A stretch of 64,000 nt of DNA from GCA-003244245 sp050699635 (GTDB taxonomy: Bacteria; Actinomycetota; Actinomycetes; Mycobacteriales; Pseudonocardiaceae), in contig JBOHFK010000006.1 in the NCBI GenBank assembly GCA_050699635.1, positions 38,466-102,465 on the forward strand. Direction: 5' to 3'. Every line of letters starts with the position of its first letter. Positions within the stretch are counted from its first letter, which is position 1. Both the position numbers and the translations under genes were made by a program. The notes under the pieces were generated by a model. That model was not told the DNA's origin. It did not search any database and saw nothing but the letters and a program-made list of their open reading frames with translations. Below, piece by piece: positions 7,701-15,262 of the stretch.

Positions 7701-8100
7701 TCGCTGCTCCTGGCGGGTATCCCGTCCCGTCAGTGCCCAAGGGCGCAGCAGATCAGACTCCTGATCAGCAACCCAGGAGCAAACGACACAGCACTGCTGG
7801 CATCTGGACGACGTGTTCCTGACCACCGACAAGCTGACCAGATACCCGGTGACCACCGACGGCTGATACGAGCGTGCCGCACCCCCGATTGAGGTATTTG
7901 AACAAATCGGGCCGAGAACCCCCATCAGTCCACCCGCTAGAGAGAAAGCGCGATGAAACGATTCCGAACCCCGATGGCGCCCAACGCTACCTGTCCTGCT
8001 TCGGCGCCATCGATCTCCCTCTAAACGCGGTCACCAAAAAACAGATCTACTGCGCGATCATGGCCCTGTCATGCGAGATCATTGTTGGGGATACAGCTAA
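7701..8100. other. Gene-poor stretch inside the island
   Basis: Only a weak plus-strand frame at 7874-8182 is present, with no family resemblance and a poor start. The sequence is AT-richer than the window average. No repeat or RNA signature was seen. Confidence 0.4.
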
Positions 8101-8445
8101 TGAGGCTGCGCCTCGCACTGCCGAGGTGGGTGGCTGGGTTGGTGGGCGAAGAGATGACCGCCACGGTCGTCGGTCGTGGTGACGCCGCGGCCAGGGTCTC
8201 AGTTCTCTCTCTGTCAGCCAGTCGGCCAGCAGGCGGTGGGTGAGTTCGTCGAGGGGCCAGGACCAGGCCGCCGATGGTCAGGCGCCGGTTGCCCAGGTCG
8301 ATGTCGCCGAGTTGAAGGTTGCGGATGGCCTGGGGGCGGGCGGCGTGCACGGCGGACAAGGCGAGGGCAACTCGGGCGGCGGGGGTGGTGACAGCCTGCG
8401 CGGTGTCCTCAAGCTGTGCGGGGGCAAACCACCTGAGCAACGGCC
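8101..8445 (-). pseudogene. Tyrosine recombinase (integrase) fragment, frameshifted
   Basis: On the minus strand ARVALALSAVHAARP and then IRNLQLGDIDLGNRRLTI match the catalytic-domain region around the first catalytic arginine of tyrosine recombinases. One base shift later the sequence WPLDELTHRLLADWLTERE continues the same domain in another frame. Both N- and C-termini are missing. The fragment abuts an ISL3 transposase scrap at about 8.43 kb. It may be what is left of the recombinase of this or an earlier element. Confidence 0.6.
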
Positions 8446-8640
8446 TGCTCGAGGGGGGATCAACTCCCTGGTCCAGGCCGCCAAGGCCCGTGCCCGGGGC
8501 TACCGCAACAAGACCAAGATGATCACCATCGTCTACCTCATCGCGGCCAAACTCCAGTTACCCACCCTCACCAACCCGACACCCGCCTACATGACCTCAC
8601 GCTGAGCAACCCACTGAAAACAGCGAAGAGCCCCAACAAG
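8421..8640 (+). pseudogene. ISL3-family transposase C-terminal fragment and IS end
   Basis: HLSNGLLEG is followed, after a frameshift in a run of six Gs near 8449, by NSLVQAAKARARGYRN and a YLIAAKLQ tail, the characteristic C-terminus of ISL3 transposases. Downstream, CCACTGAAAACAGCGAAGAG at about 8611-8630 resembles the terminal inverted repeat of ISL3 elements. The rest of the IS is missing. Confidence 0.65.
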
Positions 8641-8877
8641 GGGCACGTGCCGGTTGCGCAGAGGGCTCTCCCCGCGATACTGCGCGGTCGGGCGCCAGGT
8701 CGACGGCTATCGTGCACCCGGAAGGCTGCGTGGCCGCCGGGTCACCGTCCAGTGCAGGTCCTCGCTGGGGTCTGTCGTCACCTACATATCGGCACGAGCA
8801 AGCGCGCGATCTTAAATCCGCTGTTCGCTGATTGTTGGTATCACCGCGGCAAGCTGACGTCTCCCGTTCCTGCTGAC
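8641..8877. other. Intergenic stretch after the IS remnant
   Basis: No convincing frame or repeat is visible. It separates the IS remnant from the 3' end of the CHAT operon. Confidence 0.4.
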
Positions 8878-9354
8878 CTATGGTTGTTGGTTCAAAGCGC
8901 TCCGCACGAGTTGGCTGAGTTGTCCGGAGACGCCGTACTGCACGCTGCGGCGGATAATCGTAGTTTCTGTGCCGTCCGGTCGCCGCTCGACTGTGATTGT
9001 CTCGTCCTCGGCCGTGCGTCCCCGCGAGATACAGACGTGTAGGGCGCCGAGGGCGAGCGTGGCCAGCGCGACGATCTCAAGCCCGCCGAGCACGAGTTGC
9101 TTGCGACCGGCGCCGACGATTGATTCCTCGACGAGGTCTTGAGTCTCCGGGTCTGTTGCCGCGACGCTGAGGACAAGCCGGCACAACTCGGCGACCTCAG
9201 CCCGGTGTTCCAGAGGCGCCGCGAAGATCGGGCTCTCCGGTGTCGGGACGGGTTCGGCGTCGAGTGCCGAGGCGAGCAGCTGAGCCGCTTCGAGGGCCTT
9301 AGCCTCGTCGAGCGACCTGATCGTGTCGAGAAGTGCCGACTTGTGGTTGATCAT
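8878..9354 (-). CDS. Small membrane protein coupled to the CHAT protease (EACC1-like architecture)
   Basis: A 158-residue protein whose ATG overlaps the CHAT stop by 4 bp (ATGA). Residues 1-80 are helical and acidic. Residues 88-108 form one membrane helix (LGGLEIVALATLALGALHV). After it comes a beta-hairpin (ETITVERRPDGTETTI) and a final helix (SGQLSQLVRSAL). A membrane helix followed by a 'strand - DG - strand - helix' tail is the layout of the effector-associated constant component EACC1, described as the partner of CHAT, trypsin and other effectors in bacterial conflict systems. The family assignment is by layout only and needs a profile search. Confidence 0.5.
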   Translation of the reverse strand: MINHKSALLDTIRSLDEAKALEAAQLLASALDAEPVPTPESPIFAAPLEHRAEVAELCRLVLSVAATDPETQDLVEESIVGAGRKQLVLGGLEIVALATLALGALHVCISRGRTAEDETITVERRPDGTETTIIRRSVQYGVSGQLSQLVRSALNQQP

Positions 9355-12300
9355 GTTGGCCTCCGGGGTAGGCGGCGGGTAAGGAGGAATGACCCCCAAG
9401 CGAACGGGTGGCTGTATCGTTGAAGCGTTTCGAGGCATGCGAGGCGGTGTGCGATTCCGACATCGCCCGACGCTCCGGATGTGTGGGCGTCGTAGAACGA
9501 GCCCAGCCAAGCGAGCGATGGTTCCTGGTCGACGTTCCATAGCGGGCTGATGATCGCGGTACCGCCGCGGGTGAGGAAGCACTGCTCCAGCCCGATACGG
9601 CTTCCGCCGGGGCCGATCACTGTGCGCCCGGTCGAACAGGCCATCGACACGATCACGCGAGGGCCGCGCGGCAGCCCCAAGAAATCCGACCAGCTCAGGG
9701 CGAAGGCGCTCAGGTCATTGTCGGCCTCTACGGGAAGCGGGTTCGGTGGCAGGTAACCGCTCGCCGAGACGCAGATCCCGGGTCCCTGGCTCGGTCCGGC
9801 GGAGGATAGGCCGTGGCAAAGGAACACGATCTCGTCACACTCGCCTGCGAGGATCAGCACGGCGGGCGCGTCGGCGTCTCGCTCAAGCAGAACCCGCGCC
9901 GCCACCGCTGATTGTGCGATCTCGTTTGCTGATCTTATCAAGCTCGTCCGGAACTGTGGCGTGTCGCCGACCTTCGGCACGACTACGATGCCCACCGATC
10001 CGTTTCCTGTGGATTGAGGCGCGGTAAGGATGCGTGCGTTCGGGCACACGCTCACCGGTCGGTCGAAGATCAATGGAGTCTGCGGCCACCCGGCCAGATG
10101 CAGCGGTGTGGAGGCCAGCCGACGCCCGGGGAGAATGACAAGCTCGGCACCGTCGGTGAGCCACGGCCGAACGGCGTCAGCCAGCGTCGCGGCGGCTCGC
10201 CACCACGCCTTGAGCTTGCGGTCGATGCGATGCGGCGCGACCGGGTTGGCGTCGTCAAACGCCGCAAGCGCCGCTACCGCCGCGTCCAGTTCGGCACTGG
10301 TCAGGTCGACCGGCTGCACGACCGGCTCAGCGCTCGCCGCCTGAAAGACAATCGCAGTGATCCGTTCGATGCCGTCGAGTAGAACGACAAGGTCGCTCGG
10401 TACAGCGCGGGTGGCGTCGCGGACCAGCTCAGTCCAGTTTGGCGGTCGATCCGGGAGCTGGTCTGCTGCGGTGAGTTCGCGGCCGTTGGCCGTTTCGTAG
10501 ACCCAGATGAGGTCAGATGCTTCCGACGTGACCCGTGGGGCGAGTTCGAGTATTCGATCAGTAACCTTCGCTGTTCGACGTAGCCAGGTTAGGGCGAAGC
10601 TGGCGTCACCCTCTCTGGGCATGCTCGACTCATGGCTCTGCAGGCTGGCCACCAGCCACGGCCACGCGCCCGGAGCGCCCTCGACGACGAGGAGCCAAGC
10701 CCAAGCGACCGCGACCTCACCGATGTGCGCCGGGTTCGGGATGCGTGGTGCGGGGAGCACGATCTCTAGTGCCGAACGCGCAGCCCGCGTGTCCCCTCGG
10801 AGCAGTGCGGCCTCCGCGATGGCGAGCAGGGCCATCGCACCGGCGCTTCCCCGGACATGCGCCGACGCGGACCCGTGCTCAAGCGCGAAGCCGACTAGCT
10901 CGTCGCGGAACGCTTGCAGATTGCTGTCTGTCGGCCGGCAGCGAACGCCCACTGTCGCGATCCGCAGCCGAAGATCACCCGAGTTCGTGGACAGGATCTG
11001 CCACGCCCGTTGCAGATCGGTGAGGGCAGCGTCGTCCGCGCCCAACTGTTGGTGCGCGTGAGCGCGCGAGAAAAGGAAAAGCGCTGCCTCGTCGGGTAAG
11101 AGCGTGGGGATCGCGAGCGCTCGCGCCAAGTAATCGACCGCCTCCTCGACGCGGCCGACATGATCGTAAAGAACCGCTAGCGAGTGCAGTACGCCAGCAT
11201 CGTCCGGCTGAGCGGCTTCCAGTTGCTTGAACTCCGCCTCCGCCTCAGTCAGTCGACCAGAGTCGCGGAGGACAATCGCCCGGTTGTGAGCCAGGATCGC
11301 GAGCCGTTGGTCTTCATCAGGCAGTCCAACAGACGCCTTCTTCGCGAGGGTGTAAGCAGTAAGAGACTGCTCGGCTGCATCGAGGTATCGGCAAGTGTTG
11401 CCGATCTCGTTCCACAGATCAGCGCGCTGCTCGGCTGAGAGGTCCACCTCGGAGTGCTCAAGTCTGCCCAGCAGCTCATCCACAATTTCGCCGGAGAGCT
11501 GCCACTCGCGGCGGCCATTTAGCCACCTGGTTGACTCGGTCACATACCTGCACACGTCGTTCAGTGTCCCCTTCCGACTGATGTCGTCGTTGAAGGCACG
11601 CACGATCTGTGTCGTTTGATCGGGGAATGAGCGCGTCCAGCGCTCGGTGAAGCTGGCGGCCACCTCGCCGAGCGAGAGGCCCTGCCACCTTTCATCGCCC
11701 AGCTGCTCTTGGACGATGGCGAAGAGATCCGCTGGTTGCGGCTTTTGTGGAGAGACAGTTATGGCCCTGGCGTGTGTCTCCTGCTCCCATTCTATGAATT
11801 GCTTACCGTATCCAGCGCGAGCCATTAGATCGACGTACCGTAAGAAGAAGTCCGTCAGGGTCTTCTGATAGTCTTCGGCATCCTCCGGGATTCCAATCTC
11901 GCCGGCGACGTGTAGCAGCGTCGGAAATGTCAGTGTCGACTGCAGTGTGACCGCATCAAGAAAGTAGCGGTCATCGACGTAGAATTGCTTGCGCCGCGAG
12001 AGTTCCCACATGGACACGATCATGATCGCCCACTGGACTTCGCGGGGATTGTCGCAGTCAGCGACGACGTGGGCGGCGGCATTCACTAACTCTGCCCGGA
12101 AACTGACTCCAAGCCGATCGCGGTCGGGTGGCATCGAAGCGAATACCCTGTCGTTGCAGGCACCGCGAAGTGCGTCTAGAACTGCTGGGGTGAGACACTG
12201 CCGCGGTACGGCACGACGGATGATATCGATCAGATTAAGGACCGAGTTGTGGGCAGACTCAATGGCGAGCTGGCGGAGGAACTCTGCGATGACAACGGTG

Positions 12301-12842
12301 GCCAGCCCATCAAACCATTCGGACTCCTTGACCTCGGCAGGGGACTGTGCGCTTGCTCGCCTGCGTCGTCCTTCTAACGAAAGGGCGAGCAGCCGCAGGG
12401 GCGTCGCGGCCGCAATCTGTCCGGCCCGGTCGAGGTCAAAGTAGCTATTGTCCCTCAGCATCGTCAACAGGACATTACCGTCGACCGCAAGCCAAGCAAT
12501 GACAACCTGTTGGAGGCCCACATAGTCCTCGACGTGCCCCAGTCGCCACCCCCGCTCGGCCCCCGCCCCGTTCGTCGGGTCTTCCGCGGCCACGGCTAGG
12601 GTGAGTTTCTTCTCCGCCCACGTCACGACTACCGGCGTGACCACACTGATCTGCTCACCGCAGAAGTGTCGGAATGTGTTGAACTCACCGGCGACGATCT
12701 CCTCGACGACCTGGACGTCGTCCGGGAACGTCACGACATCGATGGTGTTGATCGGGCGCGTCGGGATTCCACATTTTGGACACACGATGAACCGGATGCC
12801 GCTCAAAGGGGGAAGAGGACGACTTCCCTTGTCCTTAGGCAT
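9351..12842 (-). CDS. CpXC - TPR - CHAT (caspase-like) protease
   Basis: About 1163 residues. The N-terminus (residues 15-75) is a CpXC zinc-like domain: CPKCG at 21-25 and HFCGE around 59-63. The middle (roughly 420-700) holds tetratricopeptide-type helices (for example HNRAIVLRDSGRLTEAEAEF and HSLAVLYDHVGRVEEAVDYL). The C-terminus is a CHAT protease with catalytic His1010 in FLCHGLS and Cys1069 in VSMACSTG, followed by GGTAIISPLWNV. CHAT proteases act as effectors in Craspase-, gasdermin- and other conflict systems. Start: ATG 12842 overlaps an upstream small ORF by 8 bp; an extended start at 12935 is possible. GC is lower than the flanks. Confidence 0.85.
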   Translation of the reverse strand: MPKDKGSRPLPPLSGIRFIVCPKCGIPTRPINTIDVVTFPDDVQVVEEIVAGEFNTFRHFCGEQISVVTPVVVTWAEKKLTLAVAAEDPTNGAGAERGWRLGHVEDYVGLQQVVIAWLAVDGNVLLTMLRDNSYFDLDRAGQIAAATPLRLLALSLEGRRRRASAQSPAEVKESEWFDGLATVVIAEFLRQLAIESAHNSVLNLIDIIRRAVPRQCLTPAVLDALRGACNDRVFASMPPDRDRLGVSFRAELVNAAAHVVADCDNPREVQWAIMIVSMWELSRRKQFYVDDRYFLDAVTLQSTLTFPTLLHVAGEIGIPEDAEDYQKTLTDFFLRYVDLMARAGYGKQFIEWEQETHARAITVSPQKPQPADLFAIVQEQLGDERWQGLSLGEVAASFTERWTRSFPDQTTQIVRAFNDDISRKGTLNDVCRYVTESTRWLNGRREWQLSGEIVDELLGRLEHSEVDLSAEQRADLWNEIGNTCRYLDAAEQSLTAYTLAKKASVGLPDEDQRLAILAHNRAIVLRDSGRLTEAEAEFKQLEAAQPDDAGVLHSLAVLYDHVGRVEEAVDYLARALAIPTLLPDEAALFLFSRAHAHQQLGADDAALTDLQRAWQILSTNSGDLRLRIATVGVRCRPTDSNLQAFRDELVGFALEHGSASAHVRGSAGAMALLAIAEAALLRGDTRAARSALEIVLPAPRIPNPAHIGEVAVAWAWLLVVEGAPGAWPWLVASLQSHESSMPREGDASFALTWLRRTAKVTDRILELAPRVTSEASDLIWVYETANGRELTAADQLPDRPPNWTELVRDATRAVPSDLVVLLDGIERITAIVFQAASAEPVVQPVDLTSAELDAAVAALAAFDDANPVAPHRIDRKLKAWWRAAATLADAVRPWLTDGAELVILPGRRLASTPLHLAGWPQTPLIFDRPVSVCPNARILTAPQSTGNGSVGIVVVPKVGDTPQFRTSLIRSANEIAQSAVAARVLLERDADAPAVLILAGECDEIVFLCHGLSSAGPSQGPGICVSASGYLPPNPLPVEADNDLSAFALSWSDFLGLPRGPRVIVSMACSTGRTVIGPGGSRIGLEQCFLTRGGTAIISPLWNVDQEPSLAWLGSFYDAHTSGASGDVGIAHRLACLETLQRYSHPFAWGSFLLTRRLPRRPT

Positions 12843-13011
12843 GCTCACCGCCGACCTGCTGTTGAACAGTCGAGTCGGAATCGACTGCGCAGATCCGGAC
12901 ATTACCACCCGCACCGTCTCCGGCAGGTGCAGCAACGGGCGCCGCCATAAGCGCCGATCTGCCGACGAAGTACCCAGCGGCGAGAGTGTGCGAGTCGGCG
13001 ACGACCTTCAC
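12835..13011 (-). CDS. Small ORF overlapping the CHAT start
   Basis: A 58-residue frame from GTG 13011 that ends inside the CHAT start (8-bp overlap). It begins KVVADSHTLAAGYFVGRSAL, which loosely recalls the N-terminal strands of trypsin-like proteases (G-Y-F-V), but no catalytic residue is present. It could be a translational-coupling leader, a remnant of an upstream protease, or a small protein in its own right. Confidence 0.3.
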   Translation of the reverse strand: MKVVADSHTLAAGYFVGRSALMAAPVAAPAGDGAGGNVRICAVDSDSTVQQQVGGEHA

Positions 13012-13013
13012 TC

Positions 13014-13142
13014 TCAGCGTCGCTCGGCAGCGGCGATGCGCTCTGCCTTGGAGTTACCGAGTGCGACTTCGAACGCGTTGCGCTCCTCGAAGTTGATGAC
13101 GACTTCAAAGCCGTCCCTGATCGGGGCAGCGGGTGTGTTCAC
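13014..13142 (-). CDS. Possible 42-residue protein at the head of the CHAT operon
   Basis: The frame from GTG 13142 encodes NTPAAPIRDGFEVVINFEER and a further helical, alanine-rich end. It stops 2 bases before the next small ORF on the same strand, so four frames (42, 58, 1163 and 158 residues) are chained by overlaps or tiny gaps. I do not recognise the family. Confidence 0.35.
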   Translation of the reverse strand: MNTPAAPIRDGFEVVINFEERNAFEVALGNSKAERIAAAERR

Positions 13143-13364
13143 CGGTCCAGCGTAGTCCTTCGGGTCCCGCAGGTGGCCTTGATTGTCCATCCTTGACGGG
13201 AGCAGGGGACTGAGCGTGGCGGCTCTGTTGACACGTCGATGGCGACTGCGAGGTGGGTGTGACAGCCCAGAGGTCTAAATGACCAAGCACGGCAGGAAAG
13301 TGCCAGCAGAAAGTCAGCAGCGCAACCGTGACCTGCTAGCACGAGCCGATATCGACCAGTGCGG

Positions 13365-13386
13365 TTGGGGACCACTTGGGGACCAC
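13365..13386 (+). repeat. Two perfect 11-bp direct repeats near a decayed att site
   Basis: TTGGGGACCAC is repeated twice back to back. One reading frame across it gives VGDHLGTTRPA, which resembles the C-terminal tail of actinobacterial integrases that end beside their att site. It lies about 100 bp before the tRNA-Pro fragment. Confidence 0.45.
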
Positions 13387-13481
13387 ACGTCCTGCACGCG
13401 GGCAGACAACCCGCACGTCGACTGATCGCGCACACGGCTCCTGTACCCGGTTTGACCAGTGGAGACGGCTACTCCTACGTC

Positions 13482-13525
13482 CTGGGGGTCAAGGGATCGC
13501 AGGTTCGAATCCTGTCGTCCCGACC
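13482..13525 (+). repeat. Orphan 3' half of tRNA-Pro(GGG): old attachment site
   Basis: The sequence runs from the anticodon loop CTGGGGG through stem TCAAG, a GCAGG-TTCGAAT-CCTGT T-arm and the acceptor strand CGTCCCG, ending ACC. No 5' half precedes it. This is the pattern left by an element that integrates in tRNA-Pro. A 10-bp inverted repeat, TTTGACCAGT at 13451-13460 and ACTGGTCAAA at 13545-13554, frames it symmetrically. Confidence 0.7.
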
Positions 13526-13534
13526 GACAAGGAA

Positions 13535-13577
13535 GCCCGCTGACACTGGTCAAAACATCAGGTCAGCGGGCATTTTG
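13535..13577 (+). terminator. Intrinsic terminator after the tRNA-Pro fragment
   Basis: GCCCGCTGAC (13535-13544) pairs with GTCAGCGGGC (13562-13571), and ATTTTGTT follows. It is the kind of terminator expected after an intact tRNA gene. Confidence 0.7.
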
Positions 13578-13879
13578 TTGGTGTGTGATGGTTGCGATGT
13601 TGATCTAGGCGGCCGGTTGTGGGGATTACTTGTGGACGATCTGTGGACACCGCGGAGGTTGTGAGGCTGCTCGCCCCACGACACGGTGCGTTACACCCCG
13701 AGGCCCTGCGCTCTCAAAGATGGGATGCCGCAGGGCGTTCCGGGCGGGTCCCGTTCCTGTCTGGTCCCCGTTCCGGGCGGTGAGGACTTTCGGTACGTCT
13801 TCAAGCCGGGCCGACACGGGCCCGGACGCGCCGCCGCTGCATCCGGCTTGCGCCCGCTCCCGCATTGCTCCGCGAGCGC

Positions 13880-14015
13880 GCCGGGCGGCTGGCGCGCACG
13901 GCCACGGCGCCGGGTCGGTGACCCTGGGCGGGCGCCGGGTGCCCGTGGAGAGGCCGCGGATCCGCGCGGTCGATGGCTCGGGTGAGCTACCGGTCCCGTG
14001 TCATCGCTACCAGCA
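13880..14015 (+). pseudogene. IS256-family transposase fragment
   Basis: AHGHGAGSVTLGGRRVPVER and then RIRAVDGSGELPV match the 'charged, RGRV-xRPRVR-xDGxxELPV' segment in the N-terminal part of IS256-type transposases. The frame ends soon after and nothing of the catalytic core follows. Confidence 0.6.
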
Positions 14016-14247
14016 ACAACAGCACTCAACCGTCTTAACTAGCAGAACTGATCCGGATTCGGGACGAAGGGCTCACCAGTGATCGACTCAACTCAAGTGC
14101 CACACCGGAACTACCCTTACCAGGTGGGGCATGGTGCGCTGCGCGAGCGCAGCAGGCCGGGCAGCGGGGGCACCCGCTCGGCCCGCCACCAATGGACGAT
14201 GGCGCCGGGCTGGCGTGATGTCCGAGCGGCGCTCCGGCGATCAGCGT

Positions 14248-14271
14248 GGGTCTCAGTTTGGGGCTCAGTTC
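14248..14271 (+). repeat. Right copy of the 24-bp end motif
   Basis: GGGTCTCAGTTTGGGGCTCA and the next four bases match the left-end copy (4604-4627) at 19 of 24 positions. A further CAGTTCAG-type repeat follows directly. Confidence 0.45.
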
Positions 14272-14362
14272 AGCCCAGTTCAGACGATCCCCTGATTCTT
14301 CAGTGACCTTCTGAGCTGCACCGCAGCAAAGGCTGGTACCCCGCTGTACGCGGCCAAGTGAA

Positions 14363-14421
14363 ATTGGAAATCGTGTTGGGTGTTAAAACCCTCGCGGGTT
14401 CAAATCCCGCATCCTCCGCCA
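14363..14421 (+). repeat. Right attachment site (59-bp core copy)
   Basis: A free-standing copy of the tRNA-Ser 3' half with no 5' half before it, identical to 4475-4533. It marks the right end of the inserted element; resident DNA resumes with the HEPN/MNT gene pair. Confidence 0.92.
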
Positions 14422-14484
14422 TCTACCAGCACAGCCATATACGTGGACGGCGCGCGGACAGTGATCGAGCACTACCCTGGACGC

Positions 14485-14775
14485 ATGAGTAACCCTGCCG
14501 TGGAGCCCTCACTACCTCCGGTCGACGAAACCGCGGTGCGAGCGCGTGCTACCGCGCTGCGCGCACTCGCGGCGGACTACGGCATCACCAACCTGCGGTT
14601 CGCCTCGATCGGTCGGCTGGTGGGTCACGTAGCCGAGGACCGGGACTCGTTGGACGTCGCCGACTTCGAGCTCGCCGCGATCCGCCTGCTAGGTGCCGAG
14701 GTGCACCTCTACTCAGACCGCGTGCTGAGCAAGGCCAACGTCAGCCCGGATCTCGTCGCGGCTCAACCGCTGTGA
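14485..14775 (+). CDS. MNT-like (nucleotidyltransferase-fold) antitoxin candidate without the catalytic motif
   Basis: A 96-residue protein from ATG 14485. The layout (ALRALAADYGITNLRF, then DFELAAIRLLGAEVHLYSD) follows minimal nucleotidyltransferases of HEPN/MNT pairs, but the GSx10DxD catalytic signature is not present (FASIGRLVGHVAEDRD occupies its place). It overlaps the HEPN gene by 4 bp. In HepT/MntA systems MntA AMPylates HepT; a member lacking the active site would have to neutralise by binding. It lies immediately outside the right att site. Confidence 0.6.
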   Translation: MSNPAVEPSLPPVDETAVRARATALRALAADYGITNLRFASIGRLVGHVAEDRDSLDVADFELAAIRLLGAEVHLYSDRVLSKANVSPDLVAAQPL

Positions 14776-15122
14776 GCGGAATAGGTGCACGGCCCGACCG
14801 ACACGTGTTGCTGGAACTTGACGCGTTATTGGAGCAGATCCAGAGTCTGGCGACTGAGGGTGACCGGGAGCAATTCGACAAGGATGACCGCTATCGATGG
14901 GTGCTGCATCGATTGTGGATCGCCGTGGGAAACGAAGCGCTGGCTTACGCCCGGCTTACCGGGCGGAACCCGCAGGTCGACCAGCCCTGGGCACGACTTT
15001 ACCGGTTGCGCAACATGCTCGCCCATGACCGGTTGCCCGACATCGATGAGGATGAGGTATGGCGGATGACCGCTGTACGTCCGGCTGCCCTTCGTGCTCA
15101 AGTTCGCGGCCTGCTCAGCTAA
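14772..15122 (+). CDS. HEPN-domain (HepT-like) toxin
   Basis: A 116-residue all-helical protein starting at GTG 14772, in a GTGA overlap with the preceding gene. R80-N-M-L-A-H85 is the R-X4-H HEPN ribonuclease motif, in the usual place after LYRLR. Family members cleave RNA and are controlled by the partner MNT protein. The gene ends 140 bp before, and converges with, the LuxR gene. Confidence 0.75.
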   Translation: MSGIGARPDRHVLLELDALLEQIQSLATEGDREQFDKDDRYRWVLHRLWIAVGNEALAYARLTGRNPQVDQPWARLYRLRNMLAHDRLPDIDEDEVWRMTAVRPAALRAQVRGLLS

Positions 15123-15262
15123 GCGCCCGTGTTGAATCAAGTCAGGTGGGTTCGGGCGTGTCGTGGGCGGGTTCGTGTGCATCGTGTTTGTATCTGCCGG
15201 TGCGCAAGTGACTGGTCCGTCGCGGTCTGAAGACACTGCCGGGGTTCTGGTCGCCGGGCAGG

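Larger units (their letters stand above)
13578..14362. other. Right arm of the island: remnants and no intact gene
   Basis: The stretch contains the IS256-type fragment at about 13.88-14.02 kb and the right-end motif at 14248-14271. Frames elsewhere are high-GC shadows without starts or recognisable content. Confidence 0.45.
4475..14421. mobile_element. Integrative element / genomic island inserted in tRNA-Ser(GGA)
   Basis: The element is bounded by two identical 59-bp sequences: the 3' end of tRNA-Ser at 4475-4533 and an isolated copy at 14363-14421. This is the usual product of tyrosine-recombinase integration into a tRNA 3' end. A related 24-bp motif lies inside both ends. Several inner genes have lower GC than the flanks (5.4-7.7 kb and the CHAT gene). 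No intact integrase is visible; only an integrase scrap at about 8.1-8.4 kb remains, so the element is probably immobile now. Cargo: HigBA, a deaminase, a CHAT protease with a membrane partner, and transposase remnants. Confidence 0.88.

Noticed and set aside
7398..7925. 175-codon minus-strand frame over the UTRA remnant
   Set aside because: Shadow frame; the plus strand carries clear UTRA sequence.
13279..13425. 48-residue plus-strand ORF beside the tRNA-Pro relic
   Set aside because: No ribosome-binding site; the direct repeats and integrase-tail reading in another frame explain the sequence better.
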